DNA of 7,522 bases from an uncultured Planctomycetaceae bacterium (GTDB taxonomy: Bacteria; Planctomycetota; Planctomycetia; Pirellulales; UBA1268). Under the pieces are notes generated by a model. That model saw only the letters and a list, made by a program, of their open reading frames with translations, was not told the DNA's origin and did no database searches. Positions 1-6,281 of the stretch are shown here, one piece after another. Every line of letters starts with the position of its first letter. The stretch's first letter is position 1. The DNA lies in the NCBI GenBank assembly GCA_937926325.1, contig CALAZQ010000167.1:1-7522 (forward strand). Direction: 5' to 3'. A program made the position numbers and the translations under genes.

Positions 1-811
1 ACTGGCTGGAAAGGTGGCGGATCAGTCCGGTGGCGTTTTCGGTCGCCCCCTTCATCGCCACCATCCGCGAGACCTGCTCGCTGACGGCTGCATCGAGGAA
101 GCACTTGAACAGCCGCGACTGAAAACTCGCCGGCAGAATCTCCTCAAGAATGCTCGAGGCCGACGGGTAGAAGTCGTATTCCTGCGAGGCGAGGTGGCTG
201 GCTGCCGCCGGCGTCTCCCCCTCGGTCTCCGGCGGCTTCAGCGGCAGCAGTGTCTCGACGACCGCCTCCTGCCTGGCGATGTTGGTGAACTGGGTGTAGA
301 CCACATCGAGCCGATCGATGGTGCCGGCGATGTAGGCATTCAGATAGGCCTCGCCAATCGGGGCCACTTCGGCGAAGGCCGGCTTGTCTTCAAAGTGCGT
401 ATGTTCGGCGTCAATCGCCACCTTCCGGAAGCGGAGGGCCGAAATGCCCCGCTTGCCCGAGACCGTCACGTGGGTGCCGACCGACTCAGAGCCCCACTGC
501 CCGAGCAGCCCCATCGCCTGCCGGACGACATTTGAGTTGTAGCCGCCGCAGAGCCCCCGGTTGCCGGTCAGCACCAGTACGGCCGCCCGCTGGGTCGGCC
601 GAACCTCGAGCAGCGGATGGTCGGCACCGGCCCCGACGCTGGCGATGTTGGCGAGCAGTTTGGCGAGCTGCCGGGTGTAGTCGCGGGCGGCGATCGAGCG
701 ATCCATCGCCTTTTTGAATCGCGCCGTGGCGATGAGCTCCATCGTCCGGGTGATCTTGCGGATGTTCCGGACGGAGCGGCGACGGCGGTCGAGGGCACGG
801 GCTTTTGCCAT
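1..811 (-). CDS. atpG: F1Fo ATP synthase gamma subunit, 3' end cut off by window edge
   Basis: The gamma subunit is the central rotor shaft of F1; it turns inside the alpha/beta head and couples c-ring rotation to ATP synthesis at the cytoplasmic face. The visible 270 codons start MAKARALDRRRRSVRNIRKI, followed by TRTMELIATARFKKA, the conserved N-terminal shaft helix of the family. The family motif appears as TGNRGLCGGYNSNVV around residues 85-100. The visible end, SEQVSRMVAMKGATENA followed by TGLIRHLSSQ, is the start of the conserved C-terminal helix, so roughly 20-25 residues are missing off the window. The ATG at 809-811 is chosen because it gives the expected family N-terminus and has AGAGGAA at 821-827, 9 nt upstream. 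It follows atpA by 22 nt in the same operon. Identity is very secure; only the 3' end is unknown. Confidence 0.97.
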   Translation of the reverse strand, partial: MAKARALDRRRRSVRNIRKITRTMELIATARFKKAMDRSIAARDYTRQLAKLLANIASVGAGADHPLLEVRPTQRAAVLVLTGNRGLCGGYNSNVVRQAMGLLGQWGSESVGTHVTVSGKRGISALRFRKVAIDAEHTHFEDKPAFAEVAPIGEAYLNAYIAGTIDRLDVVYTQFTNIARQEAVVETLLPLKPPETEGETPAAASHLASQEYDFYPSASSILEEILPASFQSRLFKCFLDAAVSEQVSRMVAMKGATENATGLIRHLSSQ

Positions 812-820
812 GAGACTTGC

Positions 821-827
821 TTCCTCT
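821..827 (-). promoter_or_regulatory. Ribosome binding site for atpG
   Basis: AGAGGAA on the minus strand, 9 nt before the atpG ATG, lies in the 22-nt atpA-atpG spacer. It fixes the gamma start and indicates independent initiation rather than pure reinitiation after atpA. Confidence 0.7.
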
Positions 828-833
828 GAGTGG

Positions 834-2378
834 TCAGTTCGCCCCGGCCAGGGCGGGGCTGGCTGCCCCAGCACCCTGCCGCTGCCGCTTGTACTCGGCA
901 ATCGCCGCCTCGAGCAGTCGCTCAGTCTCGTCGTCGAGCGCCCTGGTCTCCTCCAGCCGACTGCGGAGTTCCTTGGCCTGCTCGCGGACGAAGGTGAGAA
1001 AGCCCTTCTCCCAATCGGCAACCTCTTCACGCTTGACATCGTCAAGGTGCCCGCGGGTGCCGGCATAGATGCTCAGTACCTGGTCAACCACGTCGAGCGG
1101 CTCGTACTGGCCCTGTTTGAGCAGTTCGACCATCCGGTAGCCACGGTCAAGCCGGGACTGGGTGGCGGCATCCAGGTCGGTGCCGAGTTGGGCGAAGGCC
1201 TCGAGTTCACGGAAGGCGGCCAGGTCGAGCCGCAGCCCGCCCGAGACTTTCTTCATGGCCTTGGTCTGGGCGGCACCACCGACGCGGGAAACCGAAATGC
1301 CGACATTCATGGCCGGTCGCTGGCCCGCAAAGAACAGGTCGGGCTGCAGATAGATCTGGCCGTCGGTGATCGAGATCACGTTCGTGGGAATGTAGGCCGA
1401 CACCTCGCCCTCGAGCGTCTCGATAATCGGCAGCGAGGTCAGCGACCCACCACCATGCTCGTCCGAGAGCTTGGCCGACCGCTCCAGCAGGCGGCTGTGG
1501 GCATAGAAGACGTCACCTGGATAGGCCTCACGTCCGGGCGGCCGTCGCATCAGCAACGACAGCTGCCGGTAGGCGGTGGCCTGCTTCGAGAGATCGTCAT
1601 AGACGATCAGGGCGTGCTGGCCGTTGTACATGAAGTGCTCGGCCATCGCCGTGCCTGAGTAGGGGGCGATGTACTGCAGCGGTGCCGCGGTGGAGGCGCC
1701 GGCGACAATCACGGTGGTGTAGTCCATCGCTCCGTACCGTCGCAGCACGTCAACCGCCACCGCGACCGATGAGTCTTTCTGGCCGACGGCTACATAGAAG
1801 CACTTCACGCCACTGTGCTTCTGGTTGAGGATCGCGTCGATGCCGATCGCCGTCTTGCCGGTCTTGCGGTCGCCGATGATCAGTTCCCGCTGGCCGCGGC
1901 CGATCGGGGTCATGGCGTCGATCGCCTTGATGCCGGTCTGCAGCGGCTCGCGAACCGGCTGGCGGTCAGCCACGCCGGGTGCCAGTGTTTCCACCGGGCG
2001 GCGGAGATCGGAGGCGATCGGGCCCTTGCCGTCGAGCGGATTGCCGAGCGGGTCGAGCACCCGGCCGATCACGGCATCACCCACCGGCACGCTCAACAGC
2101 TGTCCGGTGCTGCGGACCTCGTCGCCCTCCTGCACCTTCAGGTAGTCACCGAGGATGATGACGCCGACCGAGTTCTCCTCGAGGTTGAACGCCAGGCCCG
2201 TCACCCCGCTGGGGAATTCGACCATTTCGCCGGCCATCACGCCGGAGAGGCCCCAGACCCGGGCAATCCCGTCACCCACCTCGAGCACCTGCCCGACCTC
2301 ACGGACGTCGATGCCCGACTGGTAACGATCGATCTCCTCACGCAGAACCGAGGCGATCTCGTCGGTGTTGAATTTCAT
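834..2378 (-). CDS. atpA: F1Fo ATP synthase alpha subunit
   Basis: Alpha is the non-catalytic nucleotide-binding subunit of the F1 hexamer; three copies alternate with three beta. The 514-residue length is normal for the family. The N-terminal beta-barrel spans about residues 25-95. The P-loop GDRKTGKT is at 169-176 (E. coli has GDRQTGKT at the same place). The Walker B strand is ALIVYDD at 256-262. The alpha/beta signature [19 protein letters not shown] at 355-373 contains the arginine finger R365. A helical C-terminal domain ends in a short Ala/Gly/Gln-rich tail. The reading frame stays open far upstream to 2759, but the true start is the ATG at 2376-2378 ([12 protein letters not shown]), which matches the family N-terminus and has a strong AGAGGAG ribosome site 5 nt upstream. 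The upstream extension is a shadow of atpH. The gene overlaps the atpH end by 41 nt and is followed by atpG after 22 nt. Confidence 0.98.
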   Translation of the reverse strand: MKFNTDEIASVLREEIDRYQSGIDVREVGQVLEVGDGIARVWGLSGVMAGEMVEFPSGVTGLAFNLEENSVGVIILGDYLKVQEGDEVRSTGQLLSVPVGDAVIGRVLDPLGNPLDGKGPIASDLRRPVETLAPGVADRQPVREPLQTGIKAIDAMTPIGRGQRELIIGDRKTGKTAIGIDAILNQKHSGVKCFYVAVGQKDSSVAVAVDVLRRYGAMDYTTVIVAGASTAAPLQYIAPYSGTAMAEHFMYNGQHALIVYDDLSKQATAYRQLSLLMRRPPGREAYPGDVFYAHSRLLERSAKLSDEHGGGSLTSLPIIETLEGEVSAYIPTNVISITDGQIYLQPDLFFAGQRPAMNVGISVSRVGGAAQTKAMKKVSGGLRLDLAAFRELEAFAQLGTDLDAATQSRLDRGYRMVELLKQGQYEPLDVVDQVLSIYAGTRGHLDDVKREEVADWEKGFLTFVREQAKELRSRLEETRALDDETERLLEAAIAEYKRQRQGAGAASPALAGAN

Positions 2379-2988
2379 GGATACTCCTCTGCTTGAACCG
2401 CTCCGCGAGCCGGACAAGGCCCGTGGCGACGGATTGGTCATAGACGGTGTCTTCGACCCGCACGACGAGGCCGCCGAGCAGGTCTGGGTTGACGGTAAAG
2501 CGGGCGGACAGTGCCGTTCCGAGTGAGCGTTCGACCTCGGCCAGCAGTCCCTGCCGCTGCTGCTCATCGAGCGGCTGGGCGGTCGTGATGATCGCCTGTT
2601 GCTTGCCGGCGAGGCGATCAACCTCACAGCTGACGGCGGCGACGATCTCCGGCAGGATGCCGAGCCGCTTGTGGTCGGCCAGCACCTGCAGGGTGTTGCG
2701 GGTGGTTTCCGATACCCGGCCGGACAGGGCCTTGTCGACGACGGCAGCCTTCTCTGCAATCCCCAATCGCGGGGAATCGAGCAGGGTGAGCAGGCCGGGC
2801 ACTTTCGGCAGCACCTCGTCGGCGAGCTGCTTCAGTTCCGCCACCACCTCGTCCCGGCAATTCTGCTTGTCGGCCGCTTCGACAATCGCCTGGGCATAGA
2901 CATGAGCGACCAACGCCACCGAGACGTCTCGCGGAGCCAGCAGGGGCTCAACGATGGCTGAAGCAGGATCGGGTTGGTCGGTCTGCAT
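2338..2988 (-). CDS. atpH: F1Fo ATP synthase delta subunit (OSCP homologue)
   Basis: Delta sits on top of F1 and ties the b stator stalk to the N-termini of alpha. The N-terminal helical-bundle domain covers about residues 22-128; a family-typical stretch starting [18 protein letters not shown] lies near 98-115. The C-terminal family signature [20 protein letters not shown] spans about 167-186. At 216 residues it is longer than the E. coli protein (177), with a non-conserved N-terminal leader of about 20 residues and an Arg/His-rich tail. The chosen start is ATG at 2986-2988. A TTG 18 nt further upstream (3004-3006) is in frame and would add MEITVT, but it has no better ribosome site. The stop overlaps atpA by 41 nt. 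The spacer to atpF is 37 nt and contains a stem-loop. Presence of this gene argues for a standard F-ATPase rather than the N-ATPase type, whose operons lack atpH. Confidence 0.95.
   Translation of the reverse strand: MQTDQPDPASAIVEPLLAPRDVSVALVAHVYAQAIVEAADKQNCRDEVVAELKQLADEVLPKVPGLLTLLDSPRLGIAEKAAVVDKALSGRVSETTRNTLQVLADHKRLGILPEIVAAVSCEVDRLAGKQQAIITTAQPLDEQQRQGLLAEVERSLGTALSARFTVNPDLLGGLVVRVEDTVYDQSVATGLVRLAERFKQRSIHEIQHRRDRLGSA
2384..2390 (-). promoter_or_regulatory. Strong ribosome binding site for atpA, inside atpH
   Basis: AGAGGAG on the minus strand with a 5-nt spacer to the ATG at 2376-2378. It decides the atpA start over the much longer open frame. Because it lies within the coding part of atpH, ribosomes translating delta must cross it, which suggests translational coupling with boosted initiation for alpha, needed at three copies per enzyme against one delta. 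Confidence 0.8.
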
Positions 2989-3008
2989 GGTTACCGTGAT
3001 TTCCAAAC

Positions 3009-3026
3009 GCCGTCAGGGAAGACGGC
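3009..3026 (-). repeat. Inverted repeat in atpF-atpH spacer (stem-loop)
   Basis: Perfect 6-bp inverted repeat with a 6-nt loop: GCCGTC, loop TTCCCT, GACGGC on the minus strand. It starts at the last base of the atpF stop codon. The bases after it (GTTTGG) are not a U-tract, so it does not look like an intrinsic terminator. An mRNA-stabilising or translation-spacing hairpin is possible. Confidence 0.55.
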
Positions 3027-3772
3027 TAGTTGATGCTCGGGGCGGCCTTCAGGCTGGCGACAGACTCCTGAACCAGCCGATTCTGCTCTTCGGCGGAGAT
3101 CTTTTCCCGCAGAAATTTGCCGGCTACCGAAACGGCAAGGTCGCCCGCTGTTTCGGCGAGTTGGGCGATGGCTTCGTCCCGGGCCATGCCGATTTCCCGA
3201 TGGGCCCGCTGCTTCTCCTCGTCAGCGGCCTGACGGGCTTCGGCGACGATCGACTGCCGGAGGCTGTCAGCATCGCGGCGGGCATCGTCGAGCATTGTCT
3301 TGACTTCCTCAGAGGCCTCGGCCAGCCGACGCTCGTACGATGCCAGCAGTTTTTTGGCATCTTCGTTGGCGGCCTGGGTCGCGGCGATGGTGTCGGCGAT
3401 GCCCTGCTCCCGTTTCTCAAGCCCCTGCATGATCGGCTTCCAAGCGATTCCTGAAAGCAGCCCCATCAGCAGCAGGAAGACAACAAACGACCAGATTGCC
3501 AGGTCTCCGCGGAACTCGGCGGGGCTCTCAAAGGCCTCGCGGGAAACCCCCGGCGGCGGATTGGTGCCGATCTCTGAATGATGGTCACCATGGCCATGGT
3601 CACCACCATGATGCTCGTCGTGACTTGCGGCGGCATGGTCCGGATCGGCGGCCAAAACCTTTGCAGCAGGGAACTGTCCACCGACTGCAACAGCCAGCAG
3701 CACCACGAGGCTGATCGCGTGCCCAAACAACGAACCGAGGCCTCCACGCTGAGAAAGACCCATTGTTGTCAT
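3026..3772 (-). CDS. atpF: F1Fo ATP synthase b subunit with signal peptide and His-rich segment
   Basis: Subunit b is the peripheral stator stalk that anchors delta and alpha to the membrane sector. The 248-residue product is much longer than the usual 156-175. Residues 1-42 look like a Sec signal peptide, with a hydrophobic core around 20-31 and a likely cut near AKVLAA at 37-42. Residues 43-65 form an acidic, His-rich segment with eight histidines (H46, 51, 54, 55, 59, 61, 64, 65). A Pro-rich linker follows, then the single membrane helix at about 91-110 (LAIWSFVVFLLLMGL) and IAWKPIMQGLEKRE, the usual junction into the long charged coiled coil at about 115-235. The ATG at 3770-3772 has an AAAAAGGGA tract 8 nt upstream. 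If the signal is cleaved, the His-rich part lies outside the cytoplasmic membrane. Only one b-type gene is seen, with no b'. It lies 195 nt after atpE and 37 nt before atpH. Confidence 0.95.
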   Translation of the reverse strand: MTTMGLSQRGGLGSLFGHAISLVVLLAVAVGGQFPAAKVLAADPDHAAASHDEHHGGDHGHGDHHSEIGTNPPPGVSREAFESPAEFRGDLAIWSFVVFLLLMGLLSGIAWKPIMQGLEKREQGIADTIAATQAANEDAKKLLASYERRLAEASEEVKTMLDDARRDADSLRQSIVAEARQAADEEKQRAHREIGMARDEAIAQLAETAGDLAVSVAGKFLREKISAEEQNRLVQESVASLKAAPSIN

Positions 3773-3866
3773 CTTGATAATCCCTTTTTCACACGGTGAG
3801 GTGCTGGCTGCACCGACTACTGCAGTGGCAGTGCTGGGGTTTCACGTCGCTGGCGGTGCCGACTTG

Positions 3867-3882
3867 CCGGCCTCCCGGCCGG
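3867..3882 (-). repeat. Inverted repeat in atpE-atpF spacer (GNRA-type hairpin 1)
   Basis: Perfect 6-bp GC stem, CCGGCC / GGCCGG, closing a GGGA loop on the transcribed strand; GGGA fits the stable GNRA tetraloop class. It lies about halfway through the 195-nt non-coding stretch between atpE and atpF. No U-tract follows, so a terminator is unlikely. A barrier to exonucleases that protects the upstream atpE message is a reasonable inference. Confidence 0.5.
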
Positions 3883-3909
3883 GGCGCCGAAGCGGCCAGA
3901 TTCCCAAGG

Positions 3910-3929
3910 GGTTGCCGTCTCCGGCAGCC
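3910..3929 (-). repeat. Inverted repeat in atpE-atpF spacer (GNRA-type hairpin 2)
   Basis: On the transcribed strand, GGCTGCCG, loop GAGA, CGGCAACC forms five perfect pairs, one C-A mismatch and two outer G-C pairs. GAGA is again a GNRA tetraloop. It lies 38 nt after the atpE stop codon. Further GC-rich self-complementary sequence (about 3938-3960) lies between it and atpE. Two GNRA-capped hairpins in tandem just after the c-subunit gene suggest an RNA stability or processing element. Confidence 0.5.
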
Positions 3930-3967
3930 AGGGAAACGGCCGGGGCCGACGCCCGGCGGGGTAACCG

Positions 3968-4285
3968 CTACTTCGTCGAGCAGATGAACAACGCGTAAAA
4001 GGTGAAGCCCTCAATCAGGGCGGCGGCGATGATCATCGCGGTCTGGATGCTGCCCGAAACCTCAGGCTGACGAGCCATGCTCTCGTAGGCTGAGGCGGCC
4101 AGTTTGCTGATGCCCATGGCGGCGCCAATCACGACGAGGCCAACGCTGAAAGCGGCGGTCAGATCGATCAGCGAGGTGCTGCCACCACCAGCCTCCTGGG
4201 CACTGGCGACATCGGCACAGAACAGCGTCAGCAGAACAGCGGCAAGCATGCTGGCCGACCGGGTCGAGAAAAGCGAGCGAAGCAT
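3968..4285 (-). CDS. atpE: F1Fo ATP synthase c subunit with N-terminal signal sequence
   Basis: Subunit c is the membrane hairpin that forms the proton-driven rotor ring. The 105-residue product is longer than the usual 70-90 because residues 1-30 form a signal-like leader (hydrophobic MLAAVLLTLF, then a likely cut after ADVASAQ or ASA). Helix 1 is about 42-66, the polar loop is ARQPE at 71-75, and helix 2 is about 79-102 with the ion-carrying carboxylate E92 in ALIEG. The Gln found in helix 1 of Na+-type rings is replaced by I59, and the residue after the Glu is G93 rather than Ser/Thr, so proton coupling is predicted. The helix 1 glycine motif reads G54-A56-G58-S60. An AAGGAG site at 4297-4302 lies 11 nt from this ATG and 8 nt from an in-frame GTG at 4286-4288, so the start could be one codon earlier. 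Flanked by long spacers on both sides. Confidence 0.96.
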   Translation of the reverse strand: MLRSLFSTRSASMLAAVLLTLFCADVASAQEAGGGSTSLIDLTAAFSVGLVVIGAAMGISKLAASAYESMARQPEVSGSIQTAMIIAAALIEGFTFYALFICSTK

Positions 4286-4296
4286 CACTGGGGGAA

Positions 4297-4302
4297 CTCC
4301 TT
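4297..4302 (-). promoter_or_regulatory. Ribosome binding site for atpE
   Basis: AAGGAG on the minus strand, 8 nt from the GTG at 4286-4288 and 11 nt from the adjacent ATG at 4283-4285. It is one of the few canonical Shine-Dalgarno sites in the window, fitting a subunit needed at roughly ten or more copies per enzyme. Confidence 0.75.
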
Positions 4303-4313
4303 ACAAACGTGAA

Positions 4314-4334
4314 TTCGGGATCTCAATTCCCGAA
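4314..4334 (-). repeat. Inverted repeat just upstream of atpE ribosome site
   Basis: Perfect 7-bp arms (TTCGGGA / TCCCGAA) around a 7-nt loop. The repeat ends 11 nt before the AAGGAG site of atpE. It cannot pair with the ribosome site itself, so it may act as a translational enhancer or as a processed 5' end for the c-subunit message; this role is inferred. Confidence 0.55.
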
Positions 4335-4373
4335 GGGGGTGAAACAAGATCGGTGATGGGCCGTGGGGGAAAG

Positions 4374-4387
4374 AACCGAATTCGGTT
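4374..4387. repeat. Perfect 14-bp palindrome in atpB-atpE spacer
   Basis: The sequence aaccgaattcggtt is its own reverse complement. It could be a dimeric protein binding site or fold as a 5-bp RNA stem with an AATT loop. It lies 89 nt upstream of the atpE start within a 193-196 nt non-coding stretch. No convincing -35/-10 pair was found around it. Confidence 0.5.
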
Positions 4388-4481
4388 TCGTTCTTGGACC
4401 CTGAGATTCCATGTTCTAAGCGAAAACCGGCAGTTTTGAAGAGGCTGTACAGAGGTTTTTTTGTGGGGGCCGATTCGCCGC

Positions 4482-5477
4482 TCAGTGATGGTGGACGGAC
4501 GCCCCGATGAACAACGCCGAAAGGAAGGTGAAGATGTAGGCCTGCAGGAAGGCGACGAAGAGTTCCAGCACGCTGAACAGGGTCGCACTGACAACGCTGA
4601 TGCTGGTCACGGTTGCCCACATGCCGGTCGAGGCGGTGGCCGCCGCCGTGATCAGGCCCATGATGCCGAGCAGCACGAGGTGGCCGGCCACCATATTCGC
4701 CAGCAGTCGCACGGCGAGAATCAAATGCTTGATGCAGAGGCCGAGCATCTCAATCAGGAACAGGCCGACTGAGATCACGATCTTCAGCGGCAGCAGGTAG
4801 GTCGGCATGTCAATCGGCGGCACCTGATTGAGAAAAAAGCCGAAAAAGCCGAACTGCTTCATGCCCGAGAGCATGCCGGTGGCAAAGGTCGCCCCTGCCA
4901 GGGCGAGCGTGACCGAAAACGAAGCGGTCGGCGAGCCCGCCCACGGCACCATGCCCAGCAGGTTGCAGCCGAGGACGAAAAAGAACAGCGTCCAGAGCAT
5001 CGGCACGAACTGGTCCCCACGGTGGGCGGGGGCGTGACTGCCGTGGCCATCGTCATGCCCGTGACCGGGTGGGTCATCGATCGCCGGCCGGGCGATCTGA
5101 TCGCGGATGAAGACAAGGAATGCCTCGAACAGATTGACAAACCTTCCCTGTGGCCGCTCACCGCCACTGATTCGCTTGGCCAGTTTGCTGAACAGCAGCA
5201 GCATGACCGCCGCCACCACCAGTTCGAGAATCATGTATTTCGAGATCGCAAACCCAGACTTTTTGGCGTAGAGGCTTTCCAGCGTGCCGAACGGCTGCGG
5301 GATCAGCACCTTGCCGTCCATGGCCCGGTTGAATTCAGCCACGCTGTGAACCTCGGGATGGCCGTCACGCAGAAAGGCAGGAACGTCTTCCAGCGATTGC
5401 CAGTGGTACCGCCACAGGCCCTTCGGGACCTCGAAGAAGTAGGCGTCTTTGAGATGGTAGATCGGGTTGGCTGACAT
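4482..5477 (-). CDS. atpB: F1Fo ATP synthase a subunit with extended N-terminus and His-rich loop
   Basis: Subunit a forms the two proton half-channels beside the c-ring. The 331-residue product exceeds the E. coli length of 271, mainly through an N-terminal region of about 80 residues before the first membrane helix (about 81-100). The loop after it carries a His-rich insertion at 138-153 (H139, 141, 145, 148, 152). Further membrane helices are at about 160-178, 186-205, 229-249, 252-280 and 290-325. The essential arginine is R257 in LAVRLLANMVAGH. The E. coli pair E219/H245 is swapped here to H266/E305, judged by alignment on R257 and LQAYIF. The C-terminus ends in three histidines. The ATG at 5475-5477 has no Shine-Dalgarno sequence. 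It is the first large gene of the synthase, 96 nt after atpI. Confidence 0.97.
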   Translation of the reverse strand: MSANPIYHLKDAYFFEVPKGLWRYHWQSLEDVPAFLRDGHPEVHSVAEFNRAMDGKVLIPQPFGTLESLYAKKSGFAISKYMILELVVAAVMLLLFSKLAKRISGGERPQGRFVNLFEAFLVFIRDQIARPAIDDPPGHGHDDGHGSHAPAHRGDQFVPMLWTLFFFVLGCNLLGMVPWAGSPTASFSVTLALAGATFATGMLSGMKQFGFFGFFLNQVPPIDMPTYLLPLKIVISVGLFLIEMLGLCIKHLILAVRLLANMVAGHLVLLGIMGLITAAATASTGMWATVTSISVVSATLFSVLELFVAFLQAYIFTFLSALFIGASVHHH

Positions 5478-5535
5478 CGGCGGCTATGGCAAAAGACGAG
5501 AGGAGATGCGGTTCCACAACTGAAAAACAGCAGTC

Positions 5536-5564
5536 GTGGGGCTGGCGATCAACCGCTGCCCCAC
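5536..5564 (-). repeat. Inverted repeat in atpI-atpB spacer
   Basis: Perfect 7-bp arms, GTGGGGC / GCCCCAC, around a 15-nt loop that can form a further 3-bp inner stem (GCG / CGC). It lies mid-way in the 96-nt spacer. A short T-run (CTGTTTTTCAG) follows about 7 nt after the stem on the transcribed strand. That makes weak attenuation or partial termination before atpB conceivable, but the spacing is too long for a clean intrinsic terminator. Confidence 0.5.
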
Positions 5565-5573
5565 CTCGAAACC

Positions 5574-6011
5574 CTAGGGAGGGTGCTGGCGACCGCTGCC
5601 AACGTGCAGCAGAATATCAACCAGAAGCAGAACGAGATAGGAGGTGACGAGCATTTCTGTCAGCAACCCCTGCAGCGGAACCGTGAGGGCGTGTTCTGCC
5701 CCGCCGCTCTGCAGCCAGCCGAGCAGGATCAGGGGGGCCGCCAATCGCACGAGACTGGCAGCCAGTCCTCCGGCAACTGCCAAGGCTGGCCGGGTGGCCG
5801 AGAGCCGGCGGGCGGACTGGCTGAGCCACCAGCCACCGCAGGCAGCAGCGGCCACAACGCCACTGATGGCCGCGACAGCTTTCAGGCGGGAAGCTGGAGG
5901 AATCCCGGCAGGTGCCTTGAGCAACAGGAACCCGGCCGCCACCAGGCATTGGGCGAGCAGCAGGCCGGCCAGGCCGCGGAAAAGCGTCGCGGCGGGCTGC
6001 CCCTGCGTCAT
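5574..6011 (-). CDS. atpI: AtpI-like ATP synthase accessory membrane protein
   Basis: This 145-residue protein has four predicted membrane helices at about 12-32, 44-62, 77-100 and 112-136, with an Arg at residue 89 inside helix 3 and a short basic, polar C-terminus. Length, topology and position directly before atpB match AtpI, which in other bacteria helps c-ring assembly or Mg2+ supply to the synthase. Sequence motifs are weak in this family, so the call rests mainly on context and topology. Its ATG overlaps the atpZ stop (ATGA at 6008-6011), which implies coupled translation and partnership with AtpZ. No clear ribosome site is visible. Confidence 0.7.
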   Translation of the reverse strand: MTQGQPAATLFRGLAGLLLAQCLVAAGFLLLKAPAGIPPASRLKAVAAISGVVAAAACGGWWLSQSARRLSATRPALAVAGGLAASLVRLAAPLILLGWLQSGGAEHALTVPLQGLLTEMLVTSYLVLLLVDILLHVGSGRQHPP

Positions 6012-6247
6012 TCTGACCGACCCCCGCGTTGTTTCGGCGGCATGCTGGTTCTTGCCAGCCGAACCAGGGCGGAGAGCCCGGCGACAAATCCGAAGACGAA
6101 GCCGATCGGCTCACAGAACCCGGTTTCCAGGCGACTGTCGAGCCAGCGGCCCCCGATGCCCGGCAGCACCATCGTCAGCCCGACTGCCATGATCCGGCCC
6201 GCCCAGCCAAAGGCGGCTCCGACGGGCGATGGGGTGGAAGCGGCCAT
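6008..6247 (-). CDS. atpZ: AtpZ-family ATP synthase accessory protein
   Basis: A 79-residue protein with two membrane helices (about 14-33 and 47-64). Between them lies the family-typical turn GRWLDSRLET (33-42), and helix 2 contains G49, G53 and G57 at four-residue spacing, then a basic tail. This pattern fits the AtpZ family (F0F1-ATPase gene 1, Pfam PF09527), which is usually encoded ahead of atpI and is proposed to work with it as a small Mg2+/Ca2+ transporter or assembly factor. The ATG at 6245-6247 has a weak AGGGA 8 nt upstream. It overlaps atpI by 4 nt and begins 34 nt after the stop of the adenylate cyclase, with no terminator visible in that gap. Confidence 0.8.
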   Translation of the reverse strand: MAASTPSPVGAAFGWAGRIMAVGLTMVLPGIGGRWLDSRLETGFCEPIGFVFGFVAGLSALVRLARTSMPPKQRGGRSE

Positions 6248-6281
6248 GCGGCATTCCCTGGAGACGTTGCGAAAGCCCCGG

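Noticed and set aside
714..1658. Long plus-strand open frame of 314 codons
   Set aside because: It lies antisense to atpA and atpG, has Arg/Gly/Leu-rich shadow composition and no recognisable motif; high GC keeps antisense frames open.
2379..2759. N-terminal extension of atpA by 127 codons
   Set aside because: The added sequence is Ser/Arg/Pro-rich and lies over atpH in another frame; the family N-terminus and a strong ribosome site both mark the start at 2378.
2989..3006. TTG start for atpH at 3004-3006
   Set aside because: Adds only MEITVT, with no ribosome site to favour it over the ATG at 2986-2988; cannot be fully excluded.
3583..3604. Near-palindrome around ccatggccatgg
   Set aside because: Explained by repeated His/Gly codons of the AtpF His-rich segment, and imperfect beyond 14 bp; not treated as a binding site.
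5574..6247. AtpQ/AtpR of an N-type (Na+) ATPase
   Set aside because: The operon contains atpH and the canonical I-B-E-F-H-A-G order, and subunit c lacks the Gln and Ser/Thr Na+ ligands; the 145-residue four-helix protein also fits AtpI better.
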